Notes: generated from the letters alone by a model not told the origin. 64,000 nt of DNA from Beduini massiliensis (GCF_000829905.1 NZ_CDPP01000003.1:1-64000); one strand, 5' to 3'; positions 1-12,713 are shown, numbered from the stretch's first letter. Numbers and translations are program-made.

Positions 1-1529
<1,529 letters not shown>

Positions 1530-1693
1530 AAGGAGAAAAAGGTTCTGTTCAGTTTTGAGTGGAGACACTCAAGGAAAAGAGATCATTGAAAACTGGATAA
1601 TAAGATGAAAAGAAATATTAGAAAGATCAGGAGAAATCAAGGATCTTTCCTAATAGTCGAAAAAACTAAGAAAAAGTAACAAAAGCAAATCTA
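1530..1693 (+). other. 16S-23S internal transcribed spacer without tRNA
   Basis: The spacer holds no tRNA. It contains a small hairpin (ttgagtg/cactcaa, about 1554-1571). The 16-base stretch at 1589-1604 (aaaactggataataag) is perfectly complementary to 4616-4631 beyond the 23S 3' end. The two should pair to form the stem that RNase III cuts to release pre-23S. Confidence 0.85.
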
Positions 1694-4600
<2,907 letters not shown>

Positions 4601-4649
4601 TAGAAGAAGAAAGAACTTATTATCCAGTTTTGAGTGAGAGCTCAGAGGA

Positions 4650-4759
4650 ATCCGGTGATGATGGGGATATGGAGACACCTGTAACCATCTCGAACACAGA
4701 AGTTAAGCATATCAACGGCGAAGATAGTGAGCGATCGCGAAAATAGCAGATTGCCGGGT
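4650..4759 (+). rRNA. rrf: 5S ribosomal RNA
   Basis: The 5S rRNA follows the 23S after about 50 bases. The terminal helix is formed by tccggtgat near the start and the ttgccggg segment near the end. The conserved core cgaacacagaagttaagc lies near 4690. It is followed directly by an intrinsic terminator and no tRNA genes. Confidence 0.93.
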
Positions 4760-4765
4760 AAGAGA

Positions 4766-4787
4766 AGGAGGAGTTCCTCCTTTTTTT
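4766..4787 (+). terminator. rRNA operon terminator
   Basis: The hairpin aaggag/ctcctt, with a short loop, is followed by seven T residues. It ends the 16S-23S-5S operon. A weaker second hairpin (aagag/ctctt plus T run) lies at about 4831-4852. Confidence 0.85.
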
Positions 4788-4897
4788 ATGTATTGGAAAG
4801 AGACATGTCTATAGAGAGAGAAGAGAGATTTCTACTCTTTTTTGTGTACTATTTCTCTTTTTTTGTGTATAATAATAGTAACGAAGGGGGAATATTT

Positions 4898-5224
4898 ATG
4901 AAACTCGTTATCGCAATTGTTAATAAGGATGATAGCTCTGCTGTTGCTTCTACTCTTAACAAAGCTGGTCATTATGTTACAAAATTGGCTTCTACCGGTG
5001 GTTTCTTAAGTAAGGGAAACGTTACATTATTGATCGGAACAGATGAAGATAAAGTAGATGCTGTTATTGAGTTAATCAAATCTGAAGCTAAACAGAGAGT
5101 AGAAAAAATGCCTACAATGAACTCTTTAGCTTTACCAGAAGTTTCTTTAGCCACTATGATTGATGTTGTCGTAGGGGGAGCTACAATCTTTGTAATTGAT
5201 GTTGATCAATTCAAAAAATTCTAA
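4898..5224 (+). CDS. darA: Cyclic-di-AMP receptor (DarA/PstA-type PII-like protein)
   Basis: This 108-residue protein matches the PII-like DarA/PstA family (PF06153), which binds the second messenger c-di-AMP in the cytosol of Bacillota. It opens MKLVIAIVNKDD, followed by a Gly-rich GGFLSKGNVTLLIG segment at about residues 30-43 and a C-terminal half with VGGATIFVIDV, typical of the fold. ATG 4898 was chosen because a strong acgaaggggg site lies just upstream; an upstream in-frame start at 4727 would lie inside the 5S gene. A TATAAT -10 box sits at 4868-4873. The gene is monocistronic, ending at a terminator. The downstream partner of DarA-type receptors is generally unknown. Confidence 0.92.
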   Translation: MKLVIAIVNKDDSSAVASTLNKAGHYVTKLASTGGFLSKGNVTLLIGTDEDKVDAVIELIKSEAKQRVEKMPTMNSLALPEVSLATMIDVVVGGATIFVIDVDQFKKF

Positions 5225-5239
5225 TAATAGACTTCTATT

Positions 5240-5271
5240 GGGCATATACCTTCGCGTGTATGCTCTTTTTC
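5240..5271 (+). terminator. Terminator after darA
   Basis: The stem gggcatatac/gtgtatgctc, with G-T pairs and a six-base loop, is followed by ttttt. Confidence 0.8.
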
Positions 5272-5322
5272 TTGTGCTCCATTTAAAATATAGTATAATA
5301 GGGCATATGAAGGAGGGAGTAT

Positions 5323-6012
5323 ATGCCGATAAATAGAATCAAACTCAAAGACAATGCTAAAGATTTTTTAAGAAGTCACTATATCTTCGCTACAATTATT
5401 TGTGCGATTATTCTTATTATATGTGGGAACGATACATTTTTATCGATTCGCTTTGATTGGAATACAAACCAAGTTATATATTTTTCTTTTAGCGGAATAT
5501 TGTTGTTTCTTACAAGAATTATTTTTTCGATTATCACTTGGGTGATCATTTATATTTTGCGAATTTTTGTTTTTAACCCGCTTTTGGTTGGAAAAGCACG
5601 TTATTTTACAGGTGGGAATTATGACTCTGTAGGAGATCTGTTTTACGCATTTAGCGGCAGTCATTATTTCAATATTGTAAAGACGATGTTTGTCAGAGAT
5701 ATTATGGTCTTTGTATGGACTTTATTCTTTGTAATCCCGGGAATTTATAAAATGTACCAGTATAGAATGGTAGTATATCTGCTGGCTGAAGATCCCAGCA
5801 TGGATACCTTAGAAATTCTGCGTCTTTCTAAAGAGATGACGATGGGCAGAAAGATGGAAATCTTTTATTTAGACTTATCTTTTATCGGTTGGCGCTTTGT
5901 AGGATCTTTTTTAGGTGGATTACTGTTGTTTTTTATCCAGCCATATTTCGATGCTACGTATGCCCAGCTTTACTTTGAACTGTGTGATGAGAGAGACTAT
6001 ATAGCTTATTAA
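5323..6012 (+). CDS. DUF975 family integral membrane protein
   Basis: This 229-residue protein has several hydrophobic segments: about 20-36, 55-90 (LLFLTRIIFSIITWVII), 120-140 and 185-205. It carries the family-typical patterns N(P/A)L.VG..R.F (here NPLLVGKARYF) and IPGIYKMYQYRMVVYLLAEDP. Those fit DUF975, a poorly characterised membrane family common in gut Bacillota. The start follows a gaaggaggg ribosome site, and a TATAAT-like box lies just upstream (about 5292). Its function is unknown; a transport or envelope role is only a guess. Confidence 0.75.
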   Translation: MPINRIKLKDNAKDFLRSHYIFATIICAIILIICGNDTFLSIRFDWNTNQVIYFSFSGILLFLTRIIFSIITWVIIYILRIFVFNPLLVGKARYFTGGNYDSVGDLFYAFSGSHYFNIVKTMFVRDIMVFVWTLFFVIPGIYKMYQYRMVVYLLAEDPSMDTLEILRLSKEMTMGRKMEIFYLDLSFIGWRFVGSFLGGLLLFFIQPYFDATYAQLYFELCDERDYIAY

Positions 6013-6040
6013 TAGAAGAAAGGATACAGGTGAACGAGAT

Positions 6041-6391
6041 ATGTTATTTATTGAATACCCAAAATGTTCGACATGCCAAAAGGCAAAGAAGTTTTTAATA
6101 AACCATGGAGCAGACTTTGATGATCGTCATATTGTAGAAAACACACCTATAGCAGCGGAATTGAAACAGTGGATCGAAAGATCAGGATTGCCAACTAAAC
6201 GTTTTTTTAATACCAGTGGCAATGTTTATAAAGAAATGAATCTAAAAGAGAAAGTAGATTTGCTGACAATCGATGAAGCCTGTGAATTGCTCAGTCAAAA
6301 CGGAATGTTGATTAAGCGTCCATTGTTGATTACAGAAGATACCGTCTTAGTCGGGTTTAAAGAAAGTGAATACGAAATGATCATAAAATAA
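6041..6391 (+). CDS. ArsC/Spx-family thioredoxin-fold protein
   Basis: This 116-residue protein belongs to the arsenate reductase/Spx/MgsR superfamily. The CSTC motif (Cys9, Cys12) follows the first strand, and LIKRPLLI near residue 92 is the conserved KRP region. Spx and MgsR use a CxxC switch to sense thiol stress and bind RNA polymerase alpha; YffB/ArsC-type members are reductases. The CxxC favours an Spx/MgsR-like redox role, but the subfamily cannot be settled by eye. It sits 28 bases after the DUF975 gene and probably shares its transcript. It ends in a strong terminator and precedes a peroxide-stress gene. Confidence 0.75.
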   Translation: MLFIEYPKCSTCQKAKKFLINHGADFDDRHIVENTPIAAELKQWIERSGLPTKRFFNTSGNVYKEMNLKEKVDLLTIDEACELLSQNGMLIKRPLLITEDTVLVGFKESEYEMIIK

Positions 6392-6421
6392 TAAGGGAAG
6401 TGTTTCTCTTATTATTTTTTT
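6387..6421 (+). terminator. Terminator after ArsC/Spx-like gene
   Basis: The stem aataataag/cttattatt, with a 12-base loop, is followed by a T run. It overlaps the stop codon of the upstream gene. Confidence 0.85.
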
Positions 6422-6441
6422 AAAAAAATATTACTTTTCAC

Positions 6442-6469
6442 TTTACATCTGTAAAATTTATGATATACT
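6442..6469 (+). promoter_or_regulatory. Promoter of rubrerythrin gene
   Basis: The -35 TTTACA (6442-6447) is followed after 16 bases by an extended -10 TGaTATACT (TATACT at 6464-6469). The -35 is part of a 14-base inverted repeat, TTTACA-tc-TGTAAA (6442-6455), which could be a second regulator site. Confidence 0.75.
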
Positions 6470-6482
6470 AATAAATGTAATA

Positions 6483-6501
6483 AATAGTAATGATTACTAT
6501 T
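6483..6501 (+). promoter_or_regulatory. PerR/Fur-type operator
   Basis: The perfect 19-bp palindrome aatagtaat-g-attactatt (9-1-9) lies just downstream of the predicted transcription start. It has the 7-1-7 symmetry and the TaGTAAT-N-ATTACtA form of PerR/Fur boxes. Peroxide-derepressed control of the adjacent rubrerythrin is the expected meaning. Confidence 0.7.
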
Positions 6502-6522
6502 AATAAAGAGGAGGAAAAAATA

Positions 6523-7071
6523 ATGGCAAAATATGTATGTTCAGTATGTGGATATGTTCATGAAGGAGATTCAGCACCAGAACAATGTCCAATTTGTAAA
6601 GTAGGAGCTGATAAGTTCGTAAAACAAGAAAGCGGAGAAATGACTTGGGCTGCAGAACACGTATTAGGTGTAGCTGAAGGGGCTCCTGAAGATATCATCA
6701 TGGGATTAAGAGCAAACTTCGAAGGAGAATGTACAGAAGTTGGTATGTACTTAGCTATGGCGAGAGTAGCACATAGAGAAGGATATCCTGAAATTGGTCT
6801 TTACTATGAAAAAGCAGCTTGGGAAGAAGCAGAACATGCTTCAAAATTCGCTGAATTATTAGGTGAATGTGTAACTAACTCAACTAAGAAAAACCTTGAA
6901 TTACGTGTAGATGCTGAAAATGGAGCAACTGCCGGTAAAGTTGAATTAGCTAAACGTGCTAAAGAAGAAAACTTAGATGCAATTCATGATACAGTTCATG
7001 AAATGGCTCGTGATGAAGCACGTCATGGTAAAGCATTTGCTGGATTATTAGAAAGATATTTCGGAAAATAA
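6523..7071 (+). CDS. Reversed rubrerythrin (NADH-dependent peroxidase type)
   Basis: This 182-residue protein has the rubredoxin-like domain first (Cys6, Cys9, Cys22 and Cys25 binding Fe) and the diiron four-helix domain second ([25 protein letters not shown] supplying Glu/His ligands). That order is the reversed rubrerythrin of clostridia, which reduces H2O2 with electrons from NADH-dependent carriers and protects anaerobes from oxygen. ATG 6523 was chosen because gaggagg lies eight bases upstream; the in-frame ATG at 6490 lies inside the PerR-like palindrome. The gene has its own promoter and two tandem terminators. The electron donor is not visible in the window. Confidence 0.93.
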   Translation: MAKYVCSVCGYVHEGDSAPEQCPICKVGADKFVKQESGEMTWAAEHVLGVAEGAPEDIIMGLRANFEGECTEVGMYLAMARVAHREGYPEIGLYYEKAAWEEAEHASKFAELLGECVTNSTKKNLELRVDAENGATAGKVELAKRAKEENLDAIHDTVHEMARDEARHGKAFAGLLERYFGK

Positions 7072-7082
7072 AAATGTATGAA

Positions 7083-7114
7083 AAAAGATCGGATCTGTTA
7101 GATTCGATCTTTTT
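7083..7114 (+). terminator. First terminator after rubrerythrin
   Basis: The hairpin aaaagatcg/cgatctttt has a second, inner complementary segment (gatct/agatt) and ends in TTTTT. Confidence 0.82.
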
Positions 7115-7122
7115 ATTTATCT

Positions 7123-7152
7123 GCAAAGTGAGGATAAATCACTTTGCTTTTT
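7123..7152 (+). terminator. Second, tandem terminator
   Basis: The perfect nine-base stem gcaaagtga/tcactttgc is followed by ttttt, immediately after the first terminator. Confidence 0.82.
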
Positions 7153-7225
7153 CTGTTTCAAAGAGATATTGGATCTATAATAATGGCAAATTATTAGAGA
7201 AACAGAAAGTTAGTCTAAACTAACT
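7150..7225. repeat. Nested inverted repeats upstream of surface-protein gene
   Basis: Three symmetrical elements are nested or adjacent. The 10-bp arms tttctgtttc (7150-7159) and gaaacagaaa (7199-7208) enclose taataat-ggcaa-attatta (7178-7196). Agttagt-ctaa-actaact (7208-7225) abuts the right arm. No gene lies here. It could be an operator cluster or a structured RNA. The rest of the gap up to 7389 is AT-rich, with only the ribosome site atggagg before 7390. Confidence 0.6.
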
Positions 7226-7389
7226 GTAAATTCATATTAAAACATTATTAATATAAAGTCAATAGTTTAATTGGTAAAAAATGAACGTAATAGGTAAAAT
7301 GACGTTGAATTAAAAAAATTAAAGAATATAATAAAAGTAGATAAGTATGTTTTTATGTTTGCTTAAAGTAATCATGGAGGTAAGCGAGA

Positions 7390-9981
7390 ATGAAACGGTT
7401 TTGTCGATGGGGAATTGCGTTTGTTTTAGTGCTTAGTATACTGTTTACTCTTATAAGAGTACCGATATATGCGAATGATGCCAATATTACTGTGGAAGGC
7501 AGTACAATTTATGCAAATGGGACATCTTTTCGCTTGAAAAAAGATAATGATGGAAAAAATTATATATACGATCTTAAAGGAGAGACCAAATTATTGGACA
7601 CCGCAGTAAATTGTTCAACGATTTATGGTGGGAGTAAAAACAATAGTGTAAATGGTAATATTGAAATGATTGTGGAGGGTGTCTATGTAAGTACGATTTA
7701 TGGTGGTGGTTATAGTGATGGAACAGGAAATGCTGATGTGAATGGCAATGTTACAATACGTGTTATTGGAAATGTAAACGGTGGCAGCATTTATGGCGGT
7801 GGCTATGCCAATGCACTTAAAGGAAATGCTCAAGCAAATGTTACAGGGTCAGTAAAAGTAGAAGTATCTGCAACGCCGACTTCTAATCATGGGAATATTA
7901 CGTGTGGCGGATATGCTTATACAAATGGCGTTTATCAGGCCGTTGCCCAGACAGGAAGCACAAATGGTTATGTGACAGAAAGAGTATATTCCATTCGTGG
8001 CGGTGGTAATGCAAGTTCTGAAGCCAGTGGCTATGCCAACGCAGATGTTAATGGCAATGTCACACTGAATGTTGACCATGCCGATATTCGTGAAGTATAC
8101 AGTGGCGGATATGCATCTGGGAATGCACAGGCAAATGTTAACTTAGTGACAACGAACATTTATAATAATACGGAAATCATGATTCTCCAAGGGGGAGGAC
8201 AAGCCAGCCAAGGGATAGCTAATGTGAATCAAGTTGTTTTATCATTAAACGATTGCAGCAATATATACGGCTATATTCGCGCCGGAGGGACTGCATACAG
8301 CGGAGGGCAAGCAAATACAAATTCAACGAATCTTAGTATTCAAAATTCAGTCATCCCCGCTGATACACAAGGGAGTAATATTGTCGCTGCAGGAATCTAT
8401 GGCGGTGGTGCAGCCAATGGAGCAGGATCAACGGCAACAGTAGGATATGTTTCTATGGATATCGGCAATACCAGTACGGCAGGTACCTTTTACAGTGGCG
8501 GAGAGGCAAGTGATGGTGGGAATGCAGCGGTAACCTCGGCAAATGCCAGCTATCATCAATTAACCGGAAGCCTATTTAATGGTGTTACTTATTATTCAAC
8601 TGTAATTGCCGCAGGAAGTGGGGCTGACGTTAATGCTATTGATATATCCGATACACAGGTAAGTGTTCAAGGCAGCGTTTTGGATAATATTTGGGGTGGA
8701 GGAGAAAACAGAGGAAATCCACTCAGTTTGAGCGGAAATGCAGATTTGATCCTCTATGATGAAATGACATTGCAGTCTGTTGCCAATTTTGATTCGATTA
8801 CATTAAAAGCAGCCCTGCATGTCACTATGTTAATGGGAAAAACATTAGAGATGTCAACGCTTTTAGTTGCAGATGATGATCTGACAGTGGGGGCACCACT
8901 AGTCTATTGTGATGATACGGTGGGAATGGAAAATACGTTCTTGTTAAATAACGGCAAATTAGAGTATGTGATTGAAGAAAATAAATCTGTTTGGAAAGTA
9001 GGGATTATGACCTACACGATTGAAACGAAAGCAAACAGCGGTGGAAAGATTACGGAAACACAAAGCGTCAATAAAAATGAGTCATCCAAAATAGAATGGG
9101 TGCCTGACAATGAGTATGAAGTTATAAGCGTAATGATCGATGGTCAGCCTTATGATATCAACGAAAAATCTTATACCTTTACAACTGTCAGAGAAAATCA
9201 TCATGTTGAAGTTACGTTTAGAAAGATACCGGGGATTATTAAGGAACAGGTAGAAGTAGAAAAAGGAAACAACTTGGCACTTCCTGATCTTCAAGTTCAC
9301 TTAGACCAAACTTTGGCAACAGAGTTATTAGATGAAGAAGATAAAGCGGCTGTGGCTGATGGTAAGGATGTGGAATTTAACCTTAAAATGGATGAAGTCA
9401 CTAAGATTCCTAATTCGGTTGTACAAGGCTTAAAAAACGTAATAGATGAAAAGAATGTATTGGTAAACTTGGATCTGACATTTTTTAAAAATGTTGCCGG
9501 CACGATTTCTTCAATACATCAGACGTTAAAACCCATCAGAATTACTATAACGATTCCCCAAACGTATTTAGACCAAAGCAATGGACGTGAATTTGCGGTG
9601 ATTCGCAGTCATGCAAATGCGGATGGAACGATTATCACGGATATTCTCAAAGACCTAGATGATGATCCTGCAACGATTACTTTTGAAACTGATCGTTTTT
9701 CAATCTATACATTAATCTATGATGAGCCAAAAACGGATCAGCCTATGCAGCCATCAGAACCGGATAATAAGGAAGAAGTTCCTCATCGAAGTGGAGAAAG
9801 TGATGCAAATATGGATGTAGAAACTGATCCGACTTCTTTAAAAAATGGAGAAAATACCCTTCCTTCTTCCATTGATACTGGGGATCAAATCCAGTATAAA
9901 GGGTATATGGGGCTTTGCATTGGATCGCTTATCTTGTTTGGTCTGCTTATAGTGGGGTCTAAAAAGCGTTCGATAAAGTAA
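7390..9981 (+). CDS. Large repeat-rich surface protein with C-terminal membrane anchor
   Basis: This 863-residue protein starts with a signal peptide (KRFCRW, then a hydrophobic core, probable cleavage near residue 29). Residues about 60-440 are degenerate repeats built around (S/T)IYGGGYA and NGNVT(I/L)NV, a pattern suggesting a beta-solenoid. Residues about 540-615 (YTIETKANSGGKITE to HHVEVTFRKI) resemble an InlB-type B-repeat. A further beta domain follows to about residue 785. An acidic linker leads to SSIDTGDQIQ, a hydrophobic helix and KKRSIK. That end looks like a sortase substrate with an atypical IDTG motif instead of LPxTG. It is probably a cell-wall adhesin; no ligand can be inferred. 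The ribosome site atggagg supports the start. Confidence 0.75.
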   Translation: MKRFCRWGIAFVLVLSILFTLIRVPIYANDANITVEGSTIYANGTSFRLKKDNDGKNYIYDLKGETKLLDTAVNCSTIYGGSKNNSVNGNIEMIVEGVYVSTIYGGGYSDGTGNADVNGNVTIRVIGNVNGGSIYGGGYANALKGNAQANVTGSVKVEVSATPTSNHGNITCGGYAYTNGVYQAVAQTGSTNGYVTERVYSIRGGGNASSEASGYANADVNGNVTLNVDHADIREVYSGGYASGNAQANVNLVTTNIYNNTEIMILQGGGQASQGIANVNQVVLSLNDCSNIYGYIRAGGTAYSGGQANTNSTNLSIQNSVIPADTQGSNIVAAGIYGGGAANGAGSTATVGYVSMDIGNTSTAGTFYSGGEASDGGNAAVTSANASYHQLTGSLFNGVTYYSTVIAAGSGADVNAIDISDTQVSVQGSVLDNIWGGGENRGNPLSLSGNADLILYDEMTLQSVANFDSITLKAALHVTMLMGKTLEMSTLLVADDDLTVGAPLVYCDDTVGMENTFLLNNGKLEYVIEENKSVWKVGIMTYTIETKANSGGKITETQSVNKNESSKIEWVPDNEYEVISVMIDGQPYDINEKSYTFTTVRENHHVEVTFRKIPGIIKEQVEVEKGNNLALPDLQVHLDQTLATELLDEEDKAAVADGKDVEFNLKMDEVTKIPNSVVQGLKNVIDEKNVLVNLDLTFFKNVAGTISSIHQTLKPIRITITIPQTYLDQSNGREFAVIRSHANADGTIITDILKDLDDDPATITFETDRFSIYTLIYDEPKTDQPMQPSEPDNKEEVPHRSGESDANMDVETDPTSLKNGENTLPSSIDTGDQIQYKGYMGLCIGSLILFGLLIVGSKKRSIK

Positions 9982-9984
9982 AAT

Positions 9985-10014
9985 AGCGGTATAACAGAAA
10001 TCTGTTATACCGCT
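9985..10014. terminator. Bidirectional terminator between surface protein and leftward operon
   Basis: The perfect 14-bp stem agcggtataacaga/tctgttataccgct has a two-base centre and sits between convergent genes. Confidence 0.85.
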
Positions 10015-10017
10015 TTC

Positions 10018-10488
10018 TTAATGATGGGCTAATTCATTTATTAAAAACTGTTTAATATATGGATTGCTTTCTTGACTTAAAGTTGGCATAAATGCCATGA
10101 AACGACACTTTTGGTATTGTTCATTGTCAAATGAAAAGGTATATCCCATCGCACACTTTTGATTGCAGTCATCCGGATTAATTAGCCGCTTGCAGATCGA
10201 AGCTTTACTAATCTCTTTTTTCATTTTCTTAGGCAGACTATTTAAAAATTCTTGATATTGTCCAATATGATCTGCATAGATACGCAGTTTGATACCACTC
10301 TTGCGAAATACAAAATTAGCTAAGGTTTTTTTAGTATTCAAGAAAACATAAGACACTAAATAACCGCTTTTAGCCGGCTTGATTTCACATTTGCATTGAT
10401 TTTCTGTTAGAAGATTATGCAGGTCTTGGACAAAATCTTGATATTGTGCTTCTACACTGTTAAGAAATAAGTTAAAGTTATCATTCAT
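10018..10488 (-). CDS. Uncharacterised Cys-containing protein
   Basis: I do not recognise this 156-residue protein. It is soluble by composition, with an amphipathic N-terminus, a basic KSGYLVSYVFLN segment and about six Cys residues in three groups (QCKCE; SICKRL; DDCNQKC and YQKCRF). These could bind a metal or form a redox site. It follows the AraC-type regulator after a 13-base gap on the same strand and has a gaacgaaag ribosome site, so the two are probably co-transcribed. A role in sensing small effectors together with its neighbour is conceivable but unproven. Confidence 0.6.
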   Translation of the reverse strand: MNDNFNLFLNSVEAQYQDFVQDLHNLLTENQCKCEIKPAKSGYLVSYVFLNTKKTLANFVFRKSGIKLRIYADHIGQYQEFLNSLPKKMKKEISKASICKRLINPDDCNQKCAMGYTFSFDNEQYQKCRFMAFMPTLSQESNPYIKQFLINELAHH

Positions 10489-10501
10489 CTTTCGTTCTCC
10501 T

Positions 10502-11359
10502 TTATTCCATGATTGGAATCCAAATTTGACTCAAATAGTTTTCATCGTAACTGTTTCCATCACTGTACCATTCCAGTTCAGGGCAATCGGCATGCTGAAA
10601 AGGGTATTTAATGACCCATTCTTCAAGCAGGTAGCGCCAGCCATTTTGAATAGCCTGTGGGGTAGGTCCCAGACAATCAAAGATCGCCCAAGTTTCTGCG
10701 GGAATGATGATTTCTTCAAATCCGTCCGGCAGTTCCTTATCAGATATGACCATGATCGCGTAATCGATGTCTTCTATCAGAGGATCGGCAGCACTAAATA
10801 AGCCAAAGATTCCTCTTTTATTTGCGGTGTCTAATGAAATCAATTTTGCAAAAACACCATTTCTTTGACACTCACTCCAAAATTCGGGAATCTTAGAATA
10901 GTGCTCATTATTTTGACGACTTACTTTGATTTTTTTACCGATTAAACGAAATGCGTTCTTTTGCTTTAGTCGCCAGGCATACTGTTGTTTCGAATGCAGC
11001 TGCATTTTAGGATATACTTTTAATTCGACATCTTTATTTCTGGCTTCTCTGGGTGATACCCCATGAAACTGCAAAAATGCTTTGGTGAAAGAAGTAGGTG
11101 AATCATAGCCGTATTTATAAGAGATATCCACCACTTTTAGATTCGTACTTTTGATATCATAACCCGCTAATGTTAATTTACGAAAGCGAATATATTCCGC
11201 AAAACTGATTTTATTCATATAGGAAAACACTTTCTGAAAAAAATCAAAGGAACATCCGGCAATCTGTGCAATTTCATCATGATCAATCGGGGCCTCATCT
11301 CTTTGTAAATGATTTTCGATATAGTCAATAATAGTTTGAAGCAATGCATTCCAGTCCAT
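10502..11359 (-). CDS. AraC-type regulator with GyrI-like effector domain
   Basis: This 285-residue protein has an AraC helix-turn-helix domain at the N-terminus (about residues 8-105, DEIAQIAGCSFDFFQKVFS ... SPTSFTKAFLQFHGVSPREAR). A GyrI/SOUL-like effector-binding domain occupies about residues 115-285 (FRLIGKKIKVS ... PAETWAIFDCLG ... IWIPI). This layout is that of Rob/BmrR-like regulators, which bind hydrophobic drugs or metabolites and control transporters or defence genes. ATG 11359 was chosen because ggaggaat lies upstream; a longer frame to 11419 lacks a ribosome site. The target genes are unknown; the following 156-aa gene is the first candidate. Confidence 0.85.
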   Translation of the reverse strand: MDWNALLQTIIDYIENHLQRDEAPIDHDEIAQIAGCSFDFFQKVFSYMNKISFAEYIRFRKLTLAGYDIKSTNLKVVDISYKYGYDSPTSFTKAFLQFHGVSPREARNKDVELKVYPKMQLHSKQQYAWRLKQKNAFRLIGKKIKVSRQNNEHYSKIPEFWSECQRNGVFAKLISLDTANKRGIFGLFSAADPLIEDIDYAIMVISDKELPDGFEEIIIPAETWAIFDCLGPTPQAIQNGWRYLLEEWVIKYPFQHADCPELEWYSDGNSYDENYLSQIWIPIME

Positions 11360-11473
11360 TGGATTCCTCCTTATTTGTTTGACTGATCCTATTTTAGCAT
11401 TTATAAAACGGGAGTGCATCTTATTTTTGGTACTGATTGGATAGATAATAAAAAGATGACAAAATTTGTCATC

Positions 11474-11950
11474 TTATTTGACTTTATATTCTCTTAGATT
11501 CATTTCTCCTGAAAAGTGAGAATCAAACTCACGTTTAAATTGAAAATCTAAACTTTCATATAAATGATTCAGTTTTTCATTATGACGCCGACAATCCAAG
11601 CGCAGATAATCTTTATGTTCCTGCTTTGCATATTCTTTGATTCTTTCCATGATCTTTCCCGCATAACCACGCCCGTTAAACTGAGGCAAAACAAAGAGTT
11701 TATGAACATAATATGCATTATCCTGATTTTCTTCTATCGTCCAGTAAGAGTAGTCTTTTTCTAATAGTAGAAAGCCGCCAATCACATTCTGATCTTCATA
11801 AACAAGATAAGTTTCATACGTATCATAGACTTCTTCTAATCCCTTTATCGTTAATGACTCATCGCTCCACATTTTTTGCGGTAAGCTGTCATTTTTTATT
11901 TTAATATGTGTTAAAAAAGATTCAGGAGAGGCTAGTTTAACGATCTCCAT
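11474..11950 (-). CDS. GNAT-family N-acetyltransferase
   Basis: This 158-residue protein has the GNAT fold. The acetyl-CoA-binding motif A is KLFVLPQFNGRGYAGKIM (Q/RxxGxG/A type, near residues 88-105), followed by LRLDCRRHNEKLNHLYESLDF, the motif B region. It transfers an acetyl group from acetyl-CoA to an unknown amine. Its start overlaps the end of the upstream HAD gene by 14 bases, so translation is coupled and the two may act in one process. Confidence 0.8.
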   Translation of the reverse strand: MEIVKLASPESFLTHIKIKNDSLPQKMWSDESLTIKGLEEVYDTYETYLVYEDQNVIGGFLLLEKDYSYWTIEENQDNAYYVHKLFVLPQFNGRGYAGKIMERIKEYAKQEHKDYLRLDCRRHNEKLNHLYESLDFQFKREFDSHFSGEMNLREYKVK

Positions 11951-12713
11951 GTTGTTCTTCCTCCTTTTTTAATAAATCATCGATACATTCACCAACACTG
12001 CCGACGAAATGATTCACATGTTTTTTTAATGCCGGTTCGATATGTTCAAAAGAATAAGCGTGATCAGTGACATCAAACATTGAAATATCGTTTAAAGAAT
12101 CCCCGATTACCGCAATATCCTCTTTATCAATATTGAAATGTTCCGCAATCATCAGTACGCCGTTTCCTTTAGAACACCCCTTTGATACAACATCGACATT
12201 AATCGTATTACGGTATGCGATGATTTCATCGGAGAAGTGGGCATTGATAAAATCAACGGCTTTTTGAGCCTGATCTTCTTCCCCCTCCATAAACTTAATC
12301 GCCATAAACGAATAATCTACGTCTTCTAATTCATTAATATCTTCGATGAGTTTAAATGCACGATTGGAAACAGCACGATGAATCACAACCGCTCCTTGTT
12401 CTGTAAAGAACATATATTCCTTTGGACATTGAGTGGCATTATAAATACGAGTCACAATATCTTTGTTTAAAGGGCGATCAAAGAGGATCTGCCCGTTTTT
12501 TCCTATAAGCTTTGAACCACTGGCTAACACTAAAAAATCTAAATGAATGCCATAAGGATCAGTGACATGCAGAATGCCGTCTAAATTGCGTCCGGTTGAC
12601 ATTCCAAATAGATTTCCGGCTTCTTGGAATTCTTTGATTTTTTTAATATCACTTTCTTTGATTTCATTATTAAAGGCTAATGTACCATCAAAATCACTTG
12701 CTAAAAGTTTCAT
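11937..12713 (-). CDS. Cof-type HAD phosphatase
   Basis: This 258-residue protein is of the Cof/YidA class of HAD-superfamily hydrolases. Motif I is DFDGTLAFN (catalytic Asp near 8 and 10), motif II is STGR near 40, and motif IV is IGDSLNDISMF near residue 200. The C2-type cap lies between. The family dephosphorylates sugar phosphates or nucleotide cofactors with low specificity, so the substrate cannot be named. It heads the HAD-GNAT pair. Confidence 0.87.
   Translation of the reverse strand: MKLLASDFDGTLAFNNEIKESDIKKIKEFQEAGNLFGMSTGRNLDGILHVTDPYGIHLDFLVLASGSKLIGKNGQILFDRPLNKDIVTRIYNATQCPKEYMFFTEQGAVVIHRAVSNRAFKLIEDINELEDVDYSFMAIKFMEGEEDQAQKAVDFINAHFSDEIIAYRNTINVDVVSKGCSKGNGVLMIAEHFNIDKEDIAVIGDSLNDISMFDVTDHAYSFEHIEPALKKHVNHFVGSVGECIDDLLKKEEEQHGDR

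Noticed and set aside
4727-4897. Long N-terminal extension of the c-di-AMP receptor
   Set aside because: The extension starts inside the 5S rRNA and its terminator; the strong ribosome site before 4898 sets the start.
7402-9300. CRISPR-like repeats in the glycine-rich gene
   Set aside because: The repeats are in frame, of variable spacing and code for protein repeats; there are no uniform repeats and spacers.
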